Shown here in pieces: positions 1 through 7,646 of a stretch of 21,028 nucleotides of DNA (the stretch's first letter is position 1; each line of letters begins with the position of its first letter). Under the pieces are notes generated by a model, which ran no database searches, was not told the origin of the DNA, and worked only from the letters and a program-made list of their open reading frames with translations. Origin of the DNA: Chloroflexia bacterium (GTDB taxonomy: Bacteria; Chloroflexota; Chloroflexia; Thermomicrobiales; JALYUS01); NCBI GenBank assembly GCA_025928215.1, contig JAICJW010000018.1:1-21028 (forward strand), written 5' to 3'. A program made the translations under genes and the position numbers.

Positions 1-614
1 GGCTTGTAGTGGTCGTATTCCATATGCCGTGCGGTTTTGGCGGCGATCTCCGCGCCCTTGAGGCGGCCGACGACATAGAGGGCCATATCAATGCCCGCCG
101 AAACGCCCGCGCTCGTCACGATCTCACCCTCGTCCACGAAGCGCGCATCACCCCGGACGTGGACCATCGTGTAGGTCTGTGCCATTCGCTCGACGCTCGC
201 CCAATGCGTCGTCGCGGTCTTGCCGGCGAGGATGCCCGCTTCGGCGAGCAGGAACGCGCCGGTGCAGACGGAGGTCGTCAGTTGGGCCTCCGCCGCGCGC
301 CGCTTGATCCAGCCGATCAATTTCGGATTCGCCACTTCCCGCCGCGTCCCCATCCCGCCCGGCACGACGAGCAGATCGAGGGGCGGCGCATCCGCGAGCG
401 CGTAATCCGGCACAATTTTCAGGCCGTTACGCGCGATGATCGGCTTCGTTGTCTCCGCCCGCTCCGCGACGGTAACGACCTGGAATCCGCCCTCCGTGAT
501 ATTCCCCGCTACCGCGAAGACCTCGAATGGCCCCGCGAAATCGAGCACTTCCACTTCATCGAACAGCACGATCCCGACGGTCATCGTGCTGGTATGGGTA
601 TCTGTTGCGGACAT
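1..614 (-). CDS. DJ-1/PfpI family protein (isonitrile hydratase/GlxA-N-like), 3' end cut by window edge
   Basis: This gene reads on the minus strand from ATG at 614 and runs off the left edge; 204 complete codons are visible. The N-terminus has the family start (TVGIVLFDEVEVLDFAGPFE), then VVPGGMG near residue 84, and the nucleophile-elbow cysteine in SVCTGAFLLAEAG, followed by TTHWASVE and TSAGVSAGID. This is the pattern of the ThiJ/PfpI branch that includes isonitrile hydratase and the sensor half of GlxA/AraC regulators. Because the C-terminus is missing, a fused AraC helix-turn-helix cannot be excluded. A GAAAGG-like ribosome site lies 6-9 nt before the ATG. It starts 15 nt after the dppC-like stop, so it is probably the distal gene of that operon. 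Substrate is unknown; the family assignment is firm, the reaction is not. Confidence 0.88.
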   Translation of the reverse strand, partial: MSATDTHTSTMTVGIVLFDEVEVLDFAGPFEVFAVAGNITEGGFQVVTVAERAETTKPIIARNGLKIVPDYALADAPPLDLLVVPGGMGTRREVANPKLIGWIKRRAAEAQLTTSVCTGAFLLAEAGILAGKTATTHWASVERMAQTYTMVHVRGDARFVDEGEIVTSAGVSAGIDMALYVVGRLKGAEIAAKTARHMEYDHYK

Positions 615-629
615 GGGAACCCTTTCTTC

Positions 630-1586
630 CTATCCTGTATTGCGCAACCGTGGATCGAGGATATCGCGCAGCCAGTCGCCGATCAGGTTGATCGAGAGGA
701 CGGTAAGCATGATCGCGACGCCGGGGAAGGTCGCCAGCCACCACGCGGTACTGACGTACGCGCGGCCATCGGCAAGCATACTGCCCCAGGTCGGCTGATT
801 TCCGCCAGCGCCGAGGCCGAGGAAGGAGAGCCCCGCCTCAGCGATGATCGTCCCCGCGACGGCGAAGGTTGCGATGACGATGGCCGGCGTGATGACGTTC
901 GGCAGAATATGCCGGAAGAGGATCGAGGGCGCGCGCGCGCCGATTGTCCGCGCGGCGGTGACGTATTCATAGTTCTTGGCGGAGAGCGTCGAGCCGCGGA
1001 CGACGCGGGCAAACGGTACCCACGCGCCGATACTGAGGATGAAGATGACATTGCGCAGCCCCTGCCCGACGACAATCGAAATAAGGATCGCGAGGAGGAG
1101 GAAGGGGAAGGCGAGCTGCACATCCGCGATCCGGCTGATGACCGAGTCCGCCGCGCCGCCATAGTAGCCCGCGATCAAACCGATCACCGTGCCAATGCCG
1201 CCGCCGAGCGCGACCGCCGTCAGCCCAACAATGAGCGAGATGCGCGCGCCATAGAGGATGCGGCTGAAAATATCCCGGCCGAGATTATCCGTGCCGAGGA
1301 GATGGTTCGTCGAGCCATGAACCGTCTGGCCGGCCACGCCGAATCGCGGACAGGAGGTATACGCGGGGCAGGTCAGCCGCGCGCGGAGGTCCTGATCCGC
1401 TGGATCGTGCGGGGCAAGCCAGGGAGCGCCGATCGCCGCGACGATCACGCCGAGCAAGATAATGCACCCCGCCAGTCCCAGCCGCCCGCGCCGAAGCATC
1501 CGCCACGCGCGTTTGCCGGCGCTCCGTTTCTTCGGTTCCTCCCGGAGCATCGCGCGCGTTCCTGTCAGCACGCCCTCTTGTGACAT
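630..1586 (-). CDS. ABC transporter permease, DppC/OppC type
   Basis: A 318-residue inner-membrane permease of the peptide/nickel/opine importer class. A basic cytoplasmic N-terminus (about 30 residues) leads into the first membrane helix (LGLAGCIILLGVIVAAIGAP). The family's periplasmic stretch HLLGTDNLGRDIFSRILYGAR follows in the first third, then several helices, and the ATPase-contacting EAA-like loop appears as AARTIGARAPSILFRHILPN. The end (NLIGDWLRDILDPRLRNTG) is typical of DppC. GGAG lies 6 nt before the ATG. It should pair with the DppB-type permease at 1682-2608 and the binding protein at 2706-4490. No DppD/DppF ATPase is present; these genes may lie beyond the left edge, or an ATPase encoded elsewhere may be shared. 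Transport of di/oligopeptides is the family default; the actual ligand is not shown. Confidence 0.95.
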   Translation of the reverse strand: MSQEGVLTGTRAMLREEPKKRSAGKRAWRMLRRGRLGLAGCIILLGVIVAAIGAPWLAPHDPADQDLRARLTCPAYTSCPRFGVAGQTVHGSTNHLLGTDNLGRDIFSRILYGARISLIVGLTAVALGGGIGTVIGLIAGYYGGAADSVISRIADVQLAFPFLLLAILISIVVGQGLRNVIFILSIGAWVPFARVVRGSTLSAKNYEYVTAARTIGARAPSILFRHILPNVITPAIVIATFAVAGTIIAEAGLSFLGLGAGGNQPTWGSMLADGRAYVSTAWWLATFPGVAIMLTVLSINLIGDWLRDILDPRLRNTG

Positions 1587-1602
1587 CGTTCGCTCCTACG
1601 CG

Positions 1603-1685
1603 TAGTCAGTAGTCGGTAGCCGGTAGCCGGTAGTCAGAGGGGCCGTTTCCGTTGTGGCTACTGACTACTGATTACCGACTACTAT
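1603..1685. repeat. AGT-heptad inverted repeat between dppB- and dppC-like genes
   Basis: The left arm is five 7-nt units (TAGTCAG, TAGTCGG, TAGCCGG, TAGCCGG, TAGTCAG; 1603-1637). The right arm is four units on the opposite sense (CTACTGA twice, TTACCGA, CTACTAT; 1658-1685). By eye, 22 of 28 aligned positions of the arms are complementary and the mismatches are transitions. The dppB-like stop codon (TAG, 1684-1682 on the minus strand) lies inside the right arm. Likely a transcribed hairpin between two operon genes. Confidence 0.85.
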
Positions 1686-2608
1686 GCCAGGCGGACGCGC
1701 GGGTCCAGCCATGTATAGAGAATATCTATCAACAGATTGATCGTGACGAAACTGACGGCCACCAGGAAGACGATTGCCTGAATGACCGGGAAATCGCGGG
1801 CATTGATGGAGTCAACCGCCAGTTGCCCGACGCCATTCCACTGGAAAATTTGCTCGGTGATTACCGCGCCCGCCAGCAGGTTGCCGAAATCGAGGCCGAT
1901 GATGGTGACGAGCGGGATCGCGGCATTTTTCAGCCCGTGCCGGAAGATGACGAGAATCTCCTTCAGCCCCTTCGAGCGCGCGGTGCGCACATAATCCTGA
2001 TCCATGACATCGAGCATCCCGGAGCGGACGAGCCGGGTCAGGCGCGCGAGGCTCGGCGCGGCGAGCGTAATCATCGGCATGAGAAAATAGCGGGGCGAGA
2101 AGCCACTGTACCCCTGCGATGGGAGCCAGCCGAACCGCACCGCGAAAATGAGAATCAACATGATGCCGAGCCAGAAATTCGGCACCGACTGCCCGAAGAG
2201 CGCGACGAACGTCACGGCATTATCGAGCACCGAATATCGTTTGACGGCGGCGATCACCCCGAAAATAATCGAGAGCGTGACGGAGAGTATCAGCGCGCAG
2301 ACCGCCAGTTGAATCGTGCGCGGATAGCGGCTGAGCACGAGATGCATTGAATCGAAACCCTGATAGTGGATCGAGGTGCCGAAGTTCCCATGCAGCGCGT
2401 TACTGACGAAGGTGATGTATTGCTCCCAGAGTGGGCGGTCCAGTTTCAGGTTGTGCCGGACATTCTGAATGTCCGCCTCTGAGGAGGTCTGGGAAAGGAG
2501 CAGCCGCACCGGGTCGCCCGTCAGCCGCACGACGAAAAAGACGACCGTAATCACGCCCAGTACGACGAAGCACGCCTGCACTAACCGCCGGATGATGTAC
2601 TGAATCAC
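1682..2608 (-). CDS. ABC transporter permease, DppB/OppB type
   Basis: A 308-residue permease of the dipeptide/oligopeptide family. The start is GTG at 2608, giving the classical N-terminus IQYIIRRLVQACFVVLGVITVVFF, and a G-rich Shine-Dalgarno-like run lies just upstream. The family signature RLTGDPVRLLL follows the first helix. Further helices include an AVCALILSVTLSIIFGVIAA segment. The EAA-type cytoplasmic loop appears as YVRTARSKGLKEILVIFRHGLK, and the end is YTWLDPRVRLA. It forms the membrane channel with the DppC-type partner. The gene lies 97 bp after the binding-protein gene and 95 bp before dppC; both gaps are filled by long heptad hairpins. The ligand is unknown. Confidence 0.95.
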   Translation of the reverse strand: MIQYIIRRLVQACFVVLGVITVVFFVVRLTGDPVRLLLSQTSSEADIQNVRHNLKLDRPLWEQYITFVSNALHGNFGTSIHYQGFDSMHLVLSRYPRTIQLAVCALILSVTLSIIFGVIAAVKRYSVLDNAVTFVALFGQSVPNFWLGIMLILIFAVRFGWLPSQGYSGFSPRYFLMPMITLAAPSLARLTRLVRSGMLDVMDQDYVRTARSKGLKEILVIFRHGLKNAAIPLVTIIGLDFGNLLAGAVITEQIFQWNGVGQLAVDSINARDFPVIQAIVFLVAVSFVTINLLIDILYTWLDPRVRLA

Positions 2609-2610
2609 AA

Positions 2611-2626
2611 GGCCCCCCTTCAGGGG
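2611..2626 (-). repeat. Short C4/G4 hairpin with G-run before the dppB-like start
   Basis: On the minus strand the sequence is CTTCCCC-TGAA-GGGGGG, then CCTT and the GTG start at 2608. CCCC and GGGG pair around a TGAA loop, and the G-run supplies the only ribosome-site-like sequence. It resembles, in shortened form, the palindrome-plus-G-run elements before the genes starting at 6869, 7594 and 14096. Membership in that family is uncertain. Confidence 0.4.
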
Positions 2627-2627
2627 A

Positions 2628-2702
2628 AGGACTAAGGACTGAGGACTAAGGACTATGAAGGGCTCGTTCCCACTTAGTCCTTAGTCCTTAGTCTTTAGTC
2701 CT
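2628..2702. repeat. AGT-heptad hairpin between dppA- and dppB-like genes
   Basis: Left arm: four exact 7-nt units (AGGACTA, AGGACTG, AGGACTA, AGGACTA; 2628-2655). Loop: 2656-2674. Right arm: four units TAGTCCT, TAGTCCT, TAGTCTT, TAGTCCT (2675-2702). 26 of 28 positions are complementary. It begins four bases after the stop codon of the binding-protein gene. A hairpin in this place commonly stabilises binding-protein mRNA and reduces read-through to the permeases, as REP elements do downstream of malE; that role here is inference. Confidence 0.9.
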
Positions 2703-2705
2703 CCC

Positions 2706-4490
2706 TTACTCGTTCCACTTCATCTCGTACGCCCAGACCATCTCGTCGAAGCGCGGTTCCCACTTGACCCAGTTATCCACACCGTAGATGTCGGTCAGGT
2801 TGTACATGAAGAGGCAGGCGGCATCGTCGAAGAAGATCTTCTGCGCCTGCGCGTACAGCGCGTTGCGCTTGTCGGAGTCAATCGTGTAGCGCGCCTGGGT
2901 GATGAGGTCGTTGAACTGGGTGTTCCCGTAGGCGATGCCGGAAGTTCCCTTGCCGGCGTTCACTGTATCCCGCGTTTCGATCGAGAAACGGGAATAGAGG
3001 ATATTGTCGGCATCGAAGATCCAGTTGCCCCACGAGGCGAAGATCATGCCATCCTCTTCCATTGCATTGCCCTTCTGGGTGAGGACACTGGAATCAACGA
3101 GGTTTCCTTTGCAGCGGATGCCGACCTTGTTCAGCATCTGGGTAATCGCCTCCGCGACCTCCTTATCCTTCATGTACCGCCCCTGGATGTACCAGATATT
3201 GACATCGAAGCCATTGGCGAAGCCGGCCTCCTTCATCAGGGATTTCGCCTTTTCCGGGTCGTACGGGTATGGCTTGAGGGAGGGATCGTAGCCGACCGTC
3301 CACGGTGGCAGCACGGTCGCGATACGGGTTCCGTTGCCGAGGAGGACGCCCTGAATGATCGAGTCCCAGTCCACAGCATAGTTGATCGCCTGCCGGAGTT
3401 TTACGTTGTCTACCGGCGCCTTGCGCACCTCGAAGGTATAATAGGGCACGCGGTTACTGGCGACGGCGCGTGCGGTCTGCCGCCCGCCCTTGTTGATGCT
3501 GTCCACCTCTTCCGGCGGCATGTCCTTCGCGACATGGATCTCGCCGGAACGCAGCGCAGCGACGCGCGTCGCCTGCTCGGAGATGATCTTCATCCGCACA
3601 TTCTTGATCTGCGGAGCGCCGCCCCAGTATTGCTCATTGGACGCGACGACGAAATCCTGATTGGGGGACCAGGAGACGAACTTATAGGGGCCGGTGCCGT
3701 TCGCGGTCTTCAGGACGCCGCCGGGCAGGGCATTTGCTTCGGTGAATTTTGGCGCCACCTGCACCATCGAGAAGCCCGTCATGCGCGAGAGAAGAGCGGG
3801 GTCCGGCTTTGCCGTGTGAACATTGACGGTGTACGGGTCCACCACATCCACGCGGTCAATCACGGTGTAGGTCGAGCGGGCATCCGCGTTGTTCTTCGGA
3901 TCGAGCGGGCGCATGATGCTGTACTTGACCGAATCCGCATTGAACGGCTCGCCATTGTGGAAGGTGATGTTCTGCCGCAGTGTGAACTGCATCGTGTTGT
4001 CGTCCAACCGTTTCCATGCGGTCGCGAGGAGCGGCGAGATCGTCTTGCCATCCCGCTCGACCTTGACGAGGGGTTCATAGACATGCCGGAGAATGCTCTC
4101 CGCGATCGTCGCGACGTGCGTCTGCGGGTCAATCGCGTGCGTCGTCAGTTGATCCGTCCCCCAGCAGAGGACGAGTTCGCTCGGCTTATTGCCCTGTGGC
4201 TTGCCGGGCGGCGGGTTCTGAATGCTCGTCTTGACCTGCACGCCGACGGTGGAGACGGCGCCGAAAGTCGGTGTCGCGCCGCCGGTCGTCTGCGCGGCCG
4301 GTGTTGCGCCCGTTGCTGGCGTGCTGCCAGTGGCCGTGCCGCCTGCCTTCGTTGCGGCGGCGCCGGTCGTCGCGGTGGGGGCGGTGCTGGAGCCGCCGCA
4401 GGCCGCGAGGACGGCGCTGGCCGCCGCTGCCGCCGATCCGATGAGGAACCGCCGCCGGTTGAGTATGTGTAGACGTTCGCGCTCGGTCAT
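2706..4490 (-). CDS. Peptide-type ABC transporter substrate-binding lipoprotein (SBP family 5, DppA-like)
   Basis: A 594-residue extracellular binding protein. The ATG at 4490 is preferred over one at 4517 because GGGAGG lies 6 nt before it and it gives a proper signal: twin-arginine RRRF at residues 12-15, a short Ala-rich core, and lipobox LAAC with lipidated Cys31. A low-complexity Thr/Ala/Gly/Pro linker follows to about residue 100. The mature domain shows family-5 features: a conserved ESILRHVYEPLVKVERDG segment, TMQFTLRQNITFHNGEPFNADSVKYSI, and VKLRQAINYAVDWDSIIQGVLLGNGT. The C-terminus ends YEMKWNE. It delivers ligand to the DppB/DppC-type permeases downstream in the same direction. 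Family members bind di- and oligopeptides, glutathione, nickel or opines; the ligand cannot be read from sequence. The Tat signal implies export after folding. Confidence 0.95.
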   Translation of the reverse strand: MTERERLHILNRRRFLIGSAAAAASAVLAACGGSSTAPTATTGAAATKAGGTATGSTPATGATPAAQTTGGATPTFGAVSTVGVQVKTSIQNPPPGKPQGNKPSELVLCWGTDQLTTHAIDPQTHVATIAESILRHVYEPLVKVERDGKTISPLLATAWKRLDDNTMQFTLRQNITFHNGEPFNADSVKYSIMRPLDPKNNADARSTYTVIDRVDVVDPYTVNVHTAKPDPALLSRMTGFSMVQVAPKFTEANALPGGVLKTANGTGPYKFVSWSPNQDFVVASNEQYWGGAPQIKNVRMKIISEQATRVAALRSGEIHVAKDMPPEEVDSINKGGRQTARAVASNRVPYYTFEVRKAPVDNVKLRQAINYAVDWDSIIQGVLLGNGTRIATVLPPWTVGYDPSLKPYPYDPEKAKSLMKEAGFANGFDVNIWYIQGRYMKDKEVAEAITQMLNKVGIRCKGNLVDSSVLTQKGNAMEEDGMIFASWGNWIFDADNILYSRFSIETRDTVNAGKGTSGIAYGNTQFNDLITQARYTIDSDKRNALYAQAQKIFFDDAACLFMYNLTDIYGVDNWVKWEPRFDEMVWAYEMKWNE

Positions 4491-4558
4491 GTCTTCCCTC
4501 CCATTGATCCAAACCACCCCAATGAACCGTTCCGCCTCGTTTCCCCATCTCCCCCTTA

Positions 4559-4571
4559 CGTCATGATGACG
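4559..4571. promoter_or_regulatory. 13-bp palindrome in the amidase-dppA gap
   Basis: CGTCAT-G-ATGACG is a perfect inverted repeat around one central base. It lies 12 nt past the amidase stop and about 70 nt before the dppA-like start, followed on the minus strand by G-runs. It could be an operator for a separate dppA transcript or a small 3' hairpin; there is no T-run to make it an intrinsic terminator. No clear -35/-10 was seen. Confidence 0.3.
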
Positions 4572-4582
4572 CCATACCCGAC

Positions 4583-5821
4583 TCAGTACGCCAGCTTGTG
4601 CAGCGCGCCCGCGAGCACCTCGATCCCCGCGACCGCGTCCTCGATCGTCGTGAATTCCTCCGGCGTGTGGCTGCGGCCATCCTTGCTGCGGACGAAGAGC
4701 ATCGCCACGTTGCTGCGCGCTGCCATGATCTGGCTGTCATGCCCCGCGCCGCTCTGCATTGTCATCGTCGGAATGCCCTGCTCCCGCGCTGAGGTCTCAA
4801 GCACCTGTACCGTTTGGGGGTCACAGATGCACGGCGGCGTATCGCTCCGGACCTGCCATGTCACTTCGACCTGCCACTGTTCCGCCATATCCCGGAAGAG
4901 GCGCTCGTGCCGCTCGTACAGTGCCGCGCGTTTCGCCGGGTCGGGATGCCGCGCGTCCACGCTGAAGGTGACGCGCTCCGGCACGATGGCGGGGAAATTC
5001 GGTTCGGCGGCAATCCGCCCGACGGTCGTCACCGCCGGGCGGCCCATTGCCAGCGCGTTCTCGCGCACGCCGAGGATGATCGCGGCGGCGGCAGCCATCG
5101 GATCGTGCCGGAGGTCCATCGGGAAGGCGCCCGCATGATCCGCGCGCCCGTGAACCTCCACGGTATAGCCGCGCAACCCGGTGATCGCATTGACGACCGC
5201 GACGGGCAGCCCCGCCTCTTCGAGTAGCGGCCCCTGCTCGATGTGGAGTTCGATGAAAGTTTCGATGTCACCCCGCGCCGCGTCGGGGATGCGGTCGGGA
5301 TCGAGGCCGACCGAGCGCATCACGTCCGCCATCGTCTCGTCAGCGTAACTGCGCATCGTCTCCGCCTCGTGCGGCTCGATCCGACCAACGACGGCGCGGG
5401 AGGCCCAGAAGTTCGCGCGGGGGAAGCGGCTCGATTCCTCCTGACAGAAGGAGACGACTTCCAGTGGCCGCTTCGGCGGGCCGAACTGCTCCGTGAGCGC
5501 CGCAATCGCGACATATCCTGCAATCACGCCGAGCGCGCCGTCGTAGCGGCCGCCGGGGAGTTGCGTATCTATGTGCGATCCTGAGACGATCGCCTTGCCG
5601 CCTTCGCTGCCTTCCAGCCGCCCCCAGACGGAGCCAGTCGCGTCCCAATGCACCGCGAGGCCCGCATCTTCGCACCACCGCGCGACCATCTCCTGCGCCG
5701 CCGCCCATTCCGGTGTGTAGACCGCGCGCCGCACGCCCGTTCCGTCGGACGCGCCGAACTCCGCCAGCGCGAAGACGCACCGTTCGACGAGGGCGGGATC
5801 AATCCGAACGCGCGATACCAC
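4583..5821 (-). CDS. M20-family Zn-dependent amidase/carbamoylase (hydantoinase/carbamoylase, AllC-like)
   Basis: A 412-residue member of the group containing allantoate amidohydrolase, N-carbamoyl-L-amino-acid hydrolase and beta-ureidopropionase. Bimetal-site motifs are intact: GSHIDTQLPGGRYDG (His83, Asp94), QEESSRF (Glu128/129), ELHIEQGP (His193), RADHAGAFPM in the lid domain, and GAGHDSQIMA near the end. The frame extends upstream to 5932, but the GTG at 5821 is chosen: GGAGAG lies 7 nt before it and the resulting length matches the family. This start overlaps the preceding PLP-enzyme gene by 23 nt, which implies translational coupling. The enzyme would cleave a carbamoyl or ureido C-N bond in the cytoplasm, releasing an amino acid. 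Neighbours suggest an amino-acid or thiol-derived substrate, for example an N-carbamoyl amino acid; this is inference. Confidence 0.92.
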   Translation of the reverse strand: MVSRVRIDPALVERCVFALAEFGASDGTGVRRAVYTPEWAAAQEMVARWCEDAGLAVHWDATGSVWGRLEGSEGGKAIVSGSHIDTQLPGGRYDGALGVIAGYVAIAALTEQFGPPKRPLEVVSFCQEESSRFPRANFWASRAVVGRIEPHEAETMRSYADETMADVMRSVGLDPDRIPDAARGDIETFIELHIEQGPLLEEAGLPVAVVNAITGLRGYTVEVHGRADHAGAFPMDLRHDPMAAAAAIILGVRENALAMGRPAVTTVGRIAAEPNFPAIVPERVTFSVDARHPDPAKRAALYERHERLFRDMAEQWQVEVTWQVRSDTPPCICDPQTVQVLETSAREQGIPTMTMQSGAGHDSQIMAARSNVAMLFVRSKDGRSHTPEEFTTIEDAVAGIEVLAGALHKLAY

Positions 5822-6869
5822 CGAGGCTCTCCATGATTTCTTCGCCGTACGCGAAGGTGATCGGCAGGCCACCACTATGGACGAACAGGACCGTATCGCC
5901 CGCTTTGAACGCGCCGCGCCGAACCCGATCAATCAGGCCGGACATCGCCTTGGCGGTATAGACCGGGTCGAGAATCAGCCCCTCGGTGCGGGCGGTGAGG
6001 CGCAAGGCTTCGAGTCCCGCCGCCGTCACGACGCCGTACCGCTCCCCGACGTAGTCGTCGTGGACGGTGACATCCGCCGCCGTGAGCCGGACGGGAAGAT
6101 CGAGCAATTCCGCTGCACTGTTCGCGTAGCCGAGCATCTGTGCCTCGATCATCTCCCGCGATCCACCAACGCTGACCGCGTGTACGCGATACGATGCTCC
6201 GAGCACTTTCCCCGCGAGTGCCAAACCCGCCGTCGAAGTTCCCGACGCCATCACAATATGGGTAACAGACGCGCCCAGTATATCAAGTTGTCCGAGGATT
6301 TCCACTGCCGCAAGCAGGTAGGCGCACGTCCCCGCGATTTTTGAGAATTGATCACGTGGGACGGCATAGGGCACATGACCGTCCGCGTGCAGCCGCGCGA
6401 TCAGATCGTCCAGGTGCCGCGTGATGGCTGCCGGATCGTCACTCTCCGCTTCGATGATCCGCGCGCCCATGATATGGTCGAGGAGGAGGTTACCCTGAAT
6501 CGGCTGATCCTTCTTGCTCGGGATCTTGATGATGTAGTTCGTCAGGCCAAACTTCGCCGCCACCGCCGTATGCAGCCGCGCGTGATTGGACTGCGCGACA
6601 TTCGTGACGATCATCGTGTCCGCGCCCTTGGCGAGCACATCCGCGACGCGGAATTCGAGGTGGCGGACTTTGTTGCCGCCGAAGGCGAGGCCGGTCAGGT
6701 CGTCCCGCTTGACGAAGAGGCGCGGCGAACTGCTGTCCGGCCCGAGCGCGGCGCGAAGGCGGGGCATTTCCTCCAGCGGCGTTGGCAGCGCGGCGATCCG
6801 CACGCGCGGCAACCGCCCGACGCGCTCCACGAGCGCATCGCGGGTCATCGTTTCTATGGTGGTTGCCAT
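5799..6869 (-). CDS. PLP-dependent D-cysteine desulfhydrase / ACC deaminase family enzyme
   Basis: A 356-residue fold-type II PLP enzyme. The start at 6869 gives MATTIETMTRDAL; the frame extends 35 codons further upstream, but only through repeat sequence. The Schiff-base lysine is Lys67 in FGGNKVRHLEF. The substrate-carboxylate loop is AQSNHARLHTAVAAKFGL (Ser94-Asn95-His96). ASGTSTAGLALA matches the PLP-phosphate-binding Gly/Ser/Thr-rich loop, and the family Tyr sits in ILDPVYTAKAMSGL. Relatives include D-cysteine desulfhydrase, L-cysteate sulfo-lyase and 1-aminocyclopropane-1-carboxylate deaminase; SNHAR is closer to the desulfhydrase/sulfo-lyase side than to ACC deaminases as I recall them. 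The product would be pyruvate or another 2-oxoacid plus ammonia. It overlaps the amidase gene. The ribosome site (GGGGGTAGG) is part of a repeat. Confidence 0.9.
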   Translation of the reverse strand: MATTIETMTRDALVERVGRLPRVRIAALPTPLEEMPRLRAALGPDSSSPRLFVKRDDLTGLAFGGNKVRHLEFRVADVLAKGADTMIVTNVAQSNHARLHTAVAAKFGLTNYIIKIPSKKDQPIQGNLLLDHIMGARIIEAESDDPAAITRHLDDLIARLHADGHVPYAVPRDQFSKIAGTCAYLLAAVEILGQLDILGASVTHIVMASGTSTAGLALAGKVLGASYRVHAVSVGGSREMIEAQMLGYANSAAELLDLPVRLTAADVTVHDDYVGERYGVVTAAGLEALRLTARTEGLILDPVYTAKAMSGLIDRVRRGAFKAGDTVLFVHSGGLPITFAYGEEIMESLGGIARSD

Positions 6870-6870
6870 T

Positions 6871-6904
6871 TGCCTACCCCCTGCCCCTCCCGAGACGGGA
6901 GGGG
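6871..6904 (-). repeat. GC-rich palindrome plus G-run abutting the PLP-enzyme start
   Basis: CCCCTCCCG (6884-6892) and CGGGAGGGG (6896-6904) form a perfect 9-bp stem around a 3-nt loop. On the minus strand the stem is followed by CAGGGGGTAGG and then CAA-ATG at 6869. The same order of stem, CAGGGGG and TAGG occurs before the permease start at 14096. The element appears to supply the Shine-Dalgarno sequence. Confidence 0.8.
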
Positions 6905-7000
6905 TGACGCATGCGAATCGCCGTGGGCTATCCGTAACACCTCGATCTTCAAGAGGTTCGCGCCCCCTTCCCATGCCGAGTGGCGGAAGGAGGCGGGGGT

Positions 7001-7594
7001 TTAGGTTCTCGTCCCCGCCGTCTGATATCCGTGACGCAACTGGCGATAGTGCGCCGTCCGCGCTTCGGGATCGAAGTAGAGGCGCGGAATCTCCATCGCG
7101 TTCTTGCCGAAAAGGACGAATTCGAGCGCGACTTCGCCGTCCGCCCCTTGCTGCGCGTGAATATCCTGTGGCGGGTGCGGGATGATCGCCGTGTCACCGG
7201 GGCCGAGAATATGCTCGGCGGAAAAGGCGATTTCCGCATGCCCTTCGCCCTCGCCACTGTCGAGGCGACGATATTCCTGCATGCGATCCTTGCCGGCATA
7301 GACGGCGACGACACCCCAGGTGCCGTGGTTGTGGATTGGCGTGTTCGTCTCCGGAGGGAAGCGGGCGCGCACGAGCGTCAGCCCCGTTTCGTCCGTGTAG
7401 AGCGGGCGGGATTGCCGCCCCTTGCCGTCGTGGGCATTGCCGAACTCCTCGGGCGTCTCGGTCAGCGCCGGTTCGGTCGTGATCGCCTTCATCCGTTCCG
7501 CGATTTGCCGCAACCCCGCATCCGTTGGCCCCTCATCCGCGAGAATCGCCTTCACGTCCGTAATGAATGCGTTCACAATCTCTTCTTTGGTCAT
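7001..7594 (-). CDS. Cysteine/thiol dioxygenase-like cupin (CDO-type metal-dependent enzyme)
   Basis: A 197-residue single-domain cupin. The metal-binding triad is visible: His88 and His90 in TPIHNHGTWGVVAVYAGK and His146 in IPHPPQDIHAQQG. The spacing matches the His86/His88/His140 triad of mammalian cysteine dioxygenase. HGTWGV is the form found in the bacterial 3-mercaptopropionate dioxygenase and COG5553 branch. Members oxidise a thiol to a sulfinate with O2 and Fe(II). The Cys of the Cys-Tyr crosslink of eukaryotic enzymes is not seen, which is usual for bacterial relatives. A helical N-terminal stretch (residues 1-45) precedes the barrel. The neighbouring desulfhydrase-like and gamma-glutamyltransferase genes strengthen a thiol-related role. 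ATG at 7594 directly follows a G-rich repeat that provides the ribosome site. Confidence 0.85.
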   Translation of the reverse strand: MTKEEIVNAFITDVKAILADEGPTDAGLRQIAERMKAITTEPALTETPEEFGNAHDGKGRQSRPLYTDETGLTLVRARFPPETNTPIHNHGTWGVVAVYAGKDRMQEYRRLDSGEGEGHAEIAFSAEHILGPGDTAIIPHPPQDIHAQQGADGEVALEFVLFGKNAMEIPRLYFDPEARTAHYRQLRHGYQTAGTRT

Positions 7595-7597
7595 TTA

Positions 7598-7640
7598 CCC
7601 TCACCCCCCAGCCCCCTCTCCAACGCGATGGAGAGGGGGA
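7598..7640 (-). repeat. GC-rich palindrome plus G-run abutting the cupin start
   Basis: CCCCCTCTCCA (7612-7622) and TGGAGAGGGGG (7629-7639) form a perfect 11-bp stem with a 6-nt loop. On the minus strand it continues CTGGGGGGTGAGGG, TAA, then ATG at 7594. This is the same layout as the elements at 6871-6904 and 14060-14095. Similar CCCCTCTCC/GGAGAGGGG repeats are common between genes in Chloroflexota and cyanobacteria as I remember them; that was not checked. Confidence 0.8.
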
Positions 7641-7646
7641 GCCGTA

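Noticed and set aside
9..1583. 524-codon plus-strand open frame
   Set aside because: It is antisense to the DJ-1 and DppC-type genes. Its product is Arg/Asp/Glu-rich with no domain, as expected from the complement of GC-rich coding DNA.
3534..4472. 312-codon plus-strand frame opposite the dppA-like gene
   Set aside because: Ends in a low-complexity Arg/Gly stretch mirroring the Ala/Thr linker; no domain.
6905..7000. C/G-rich inverted segments after the cupin gene as an intrinsic terminator
   Set aside because: Pairing is irregular and no T-run follows on the minus strand.
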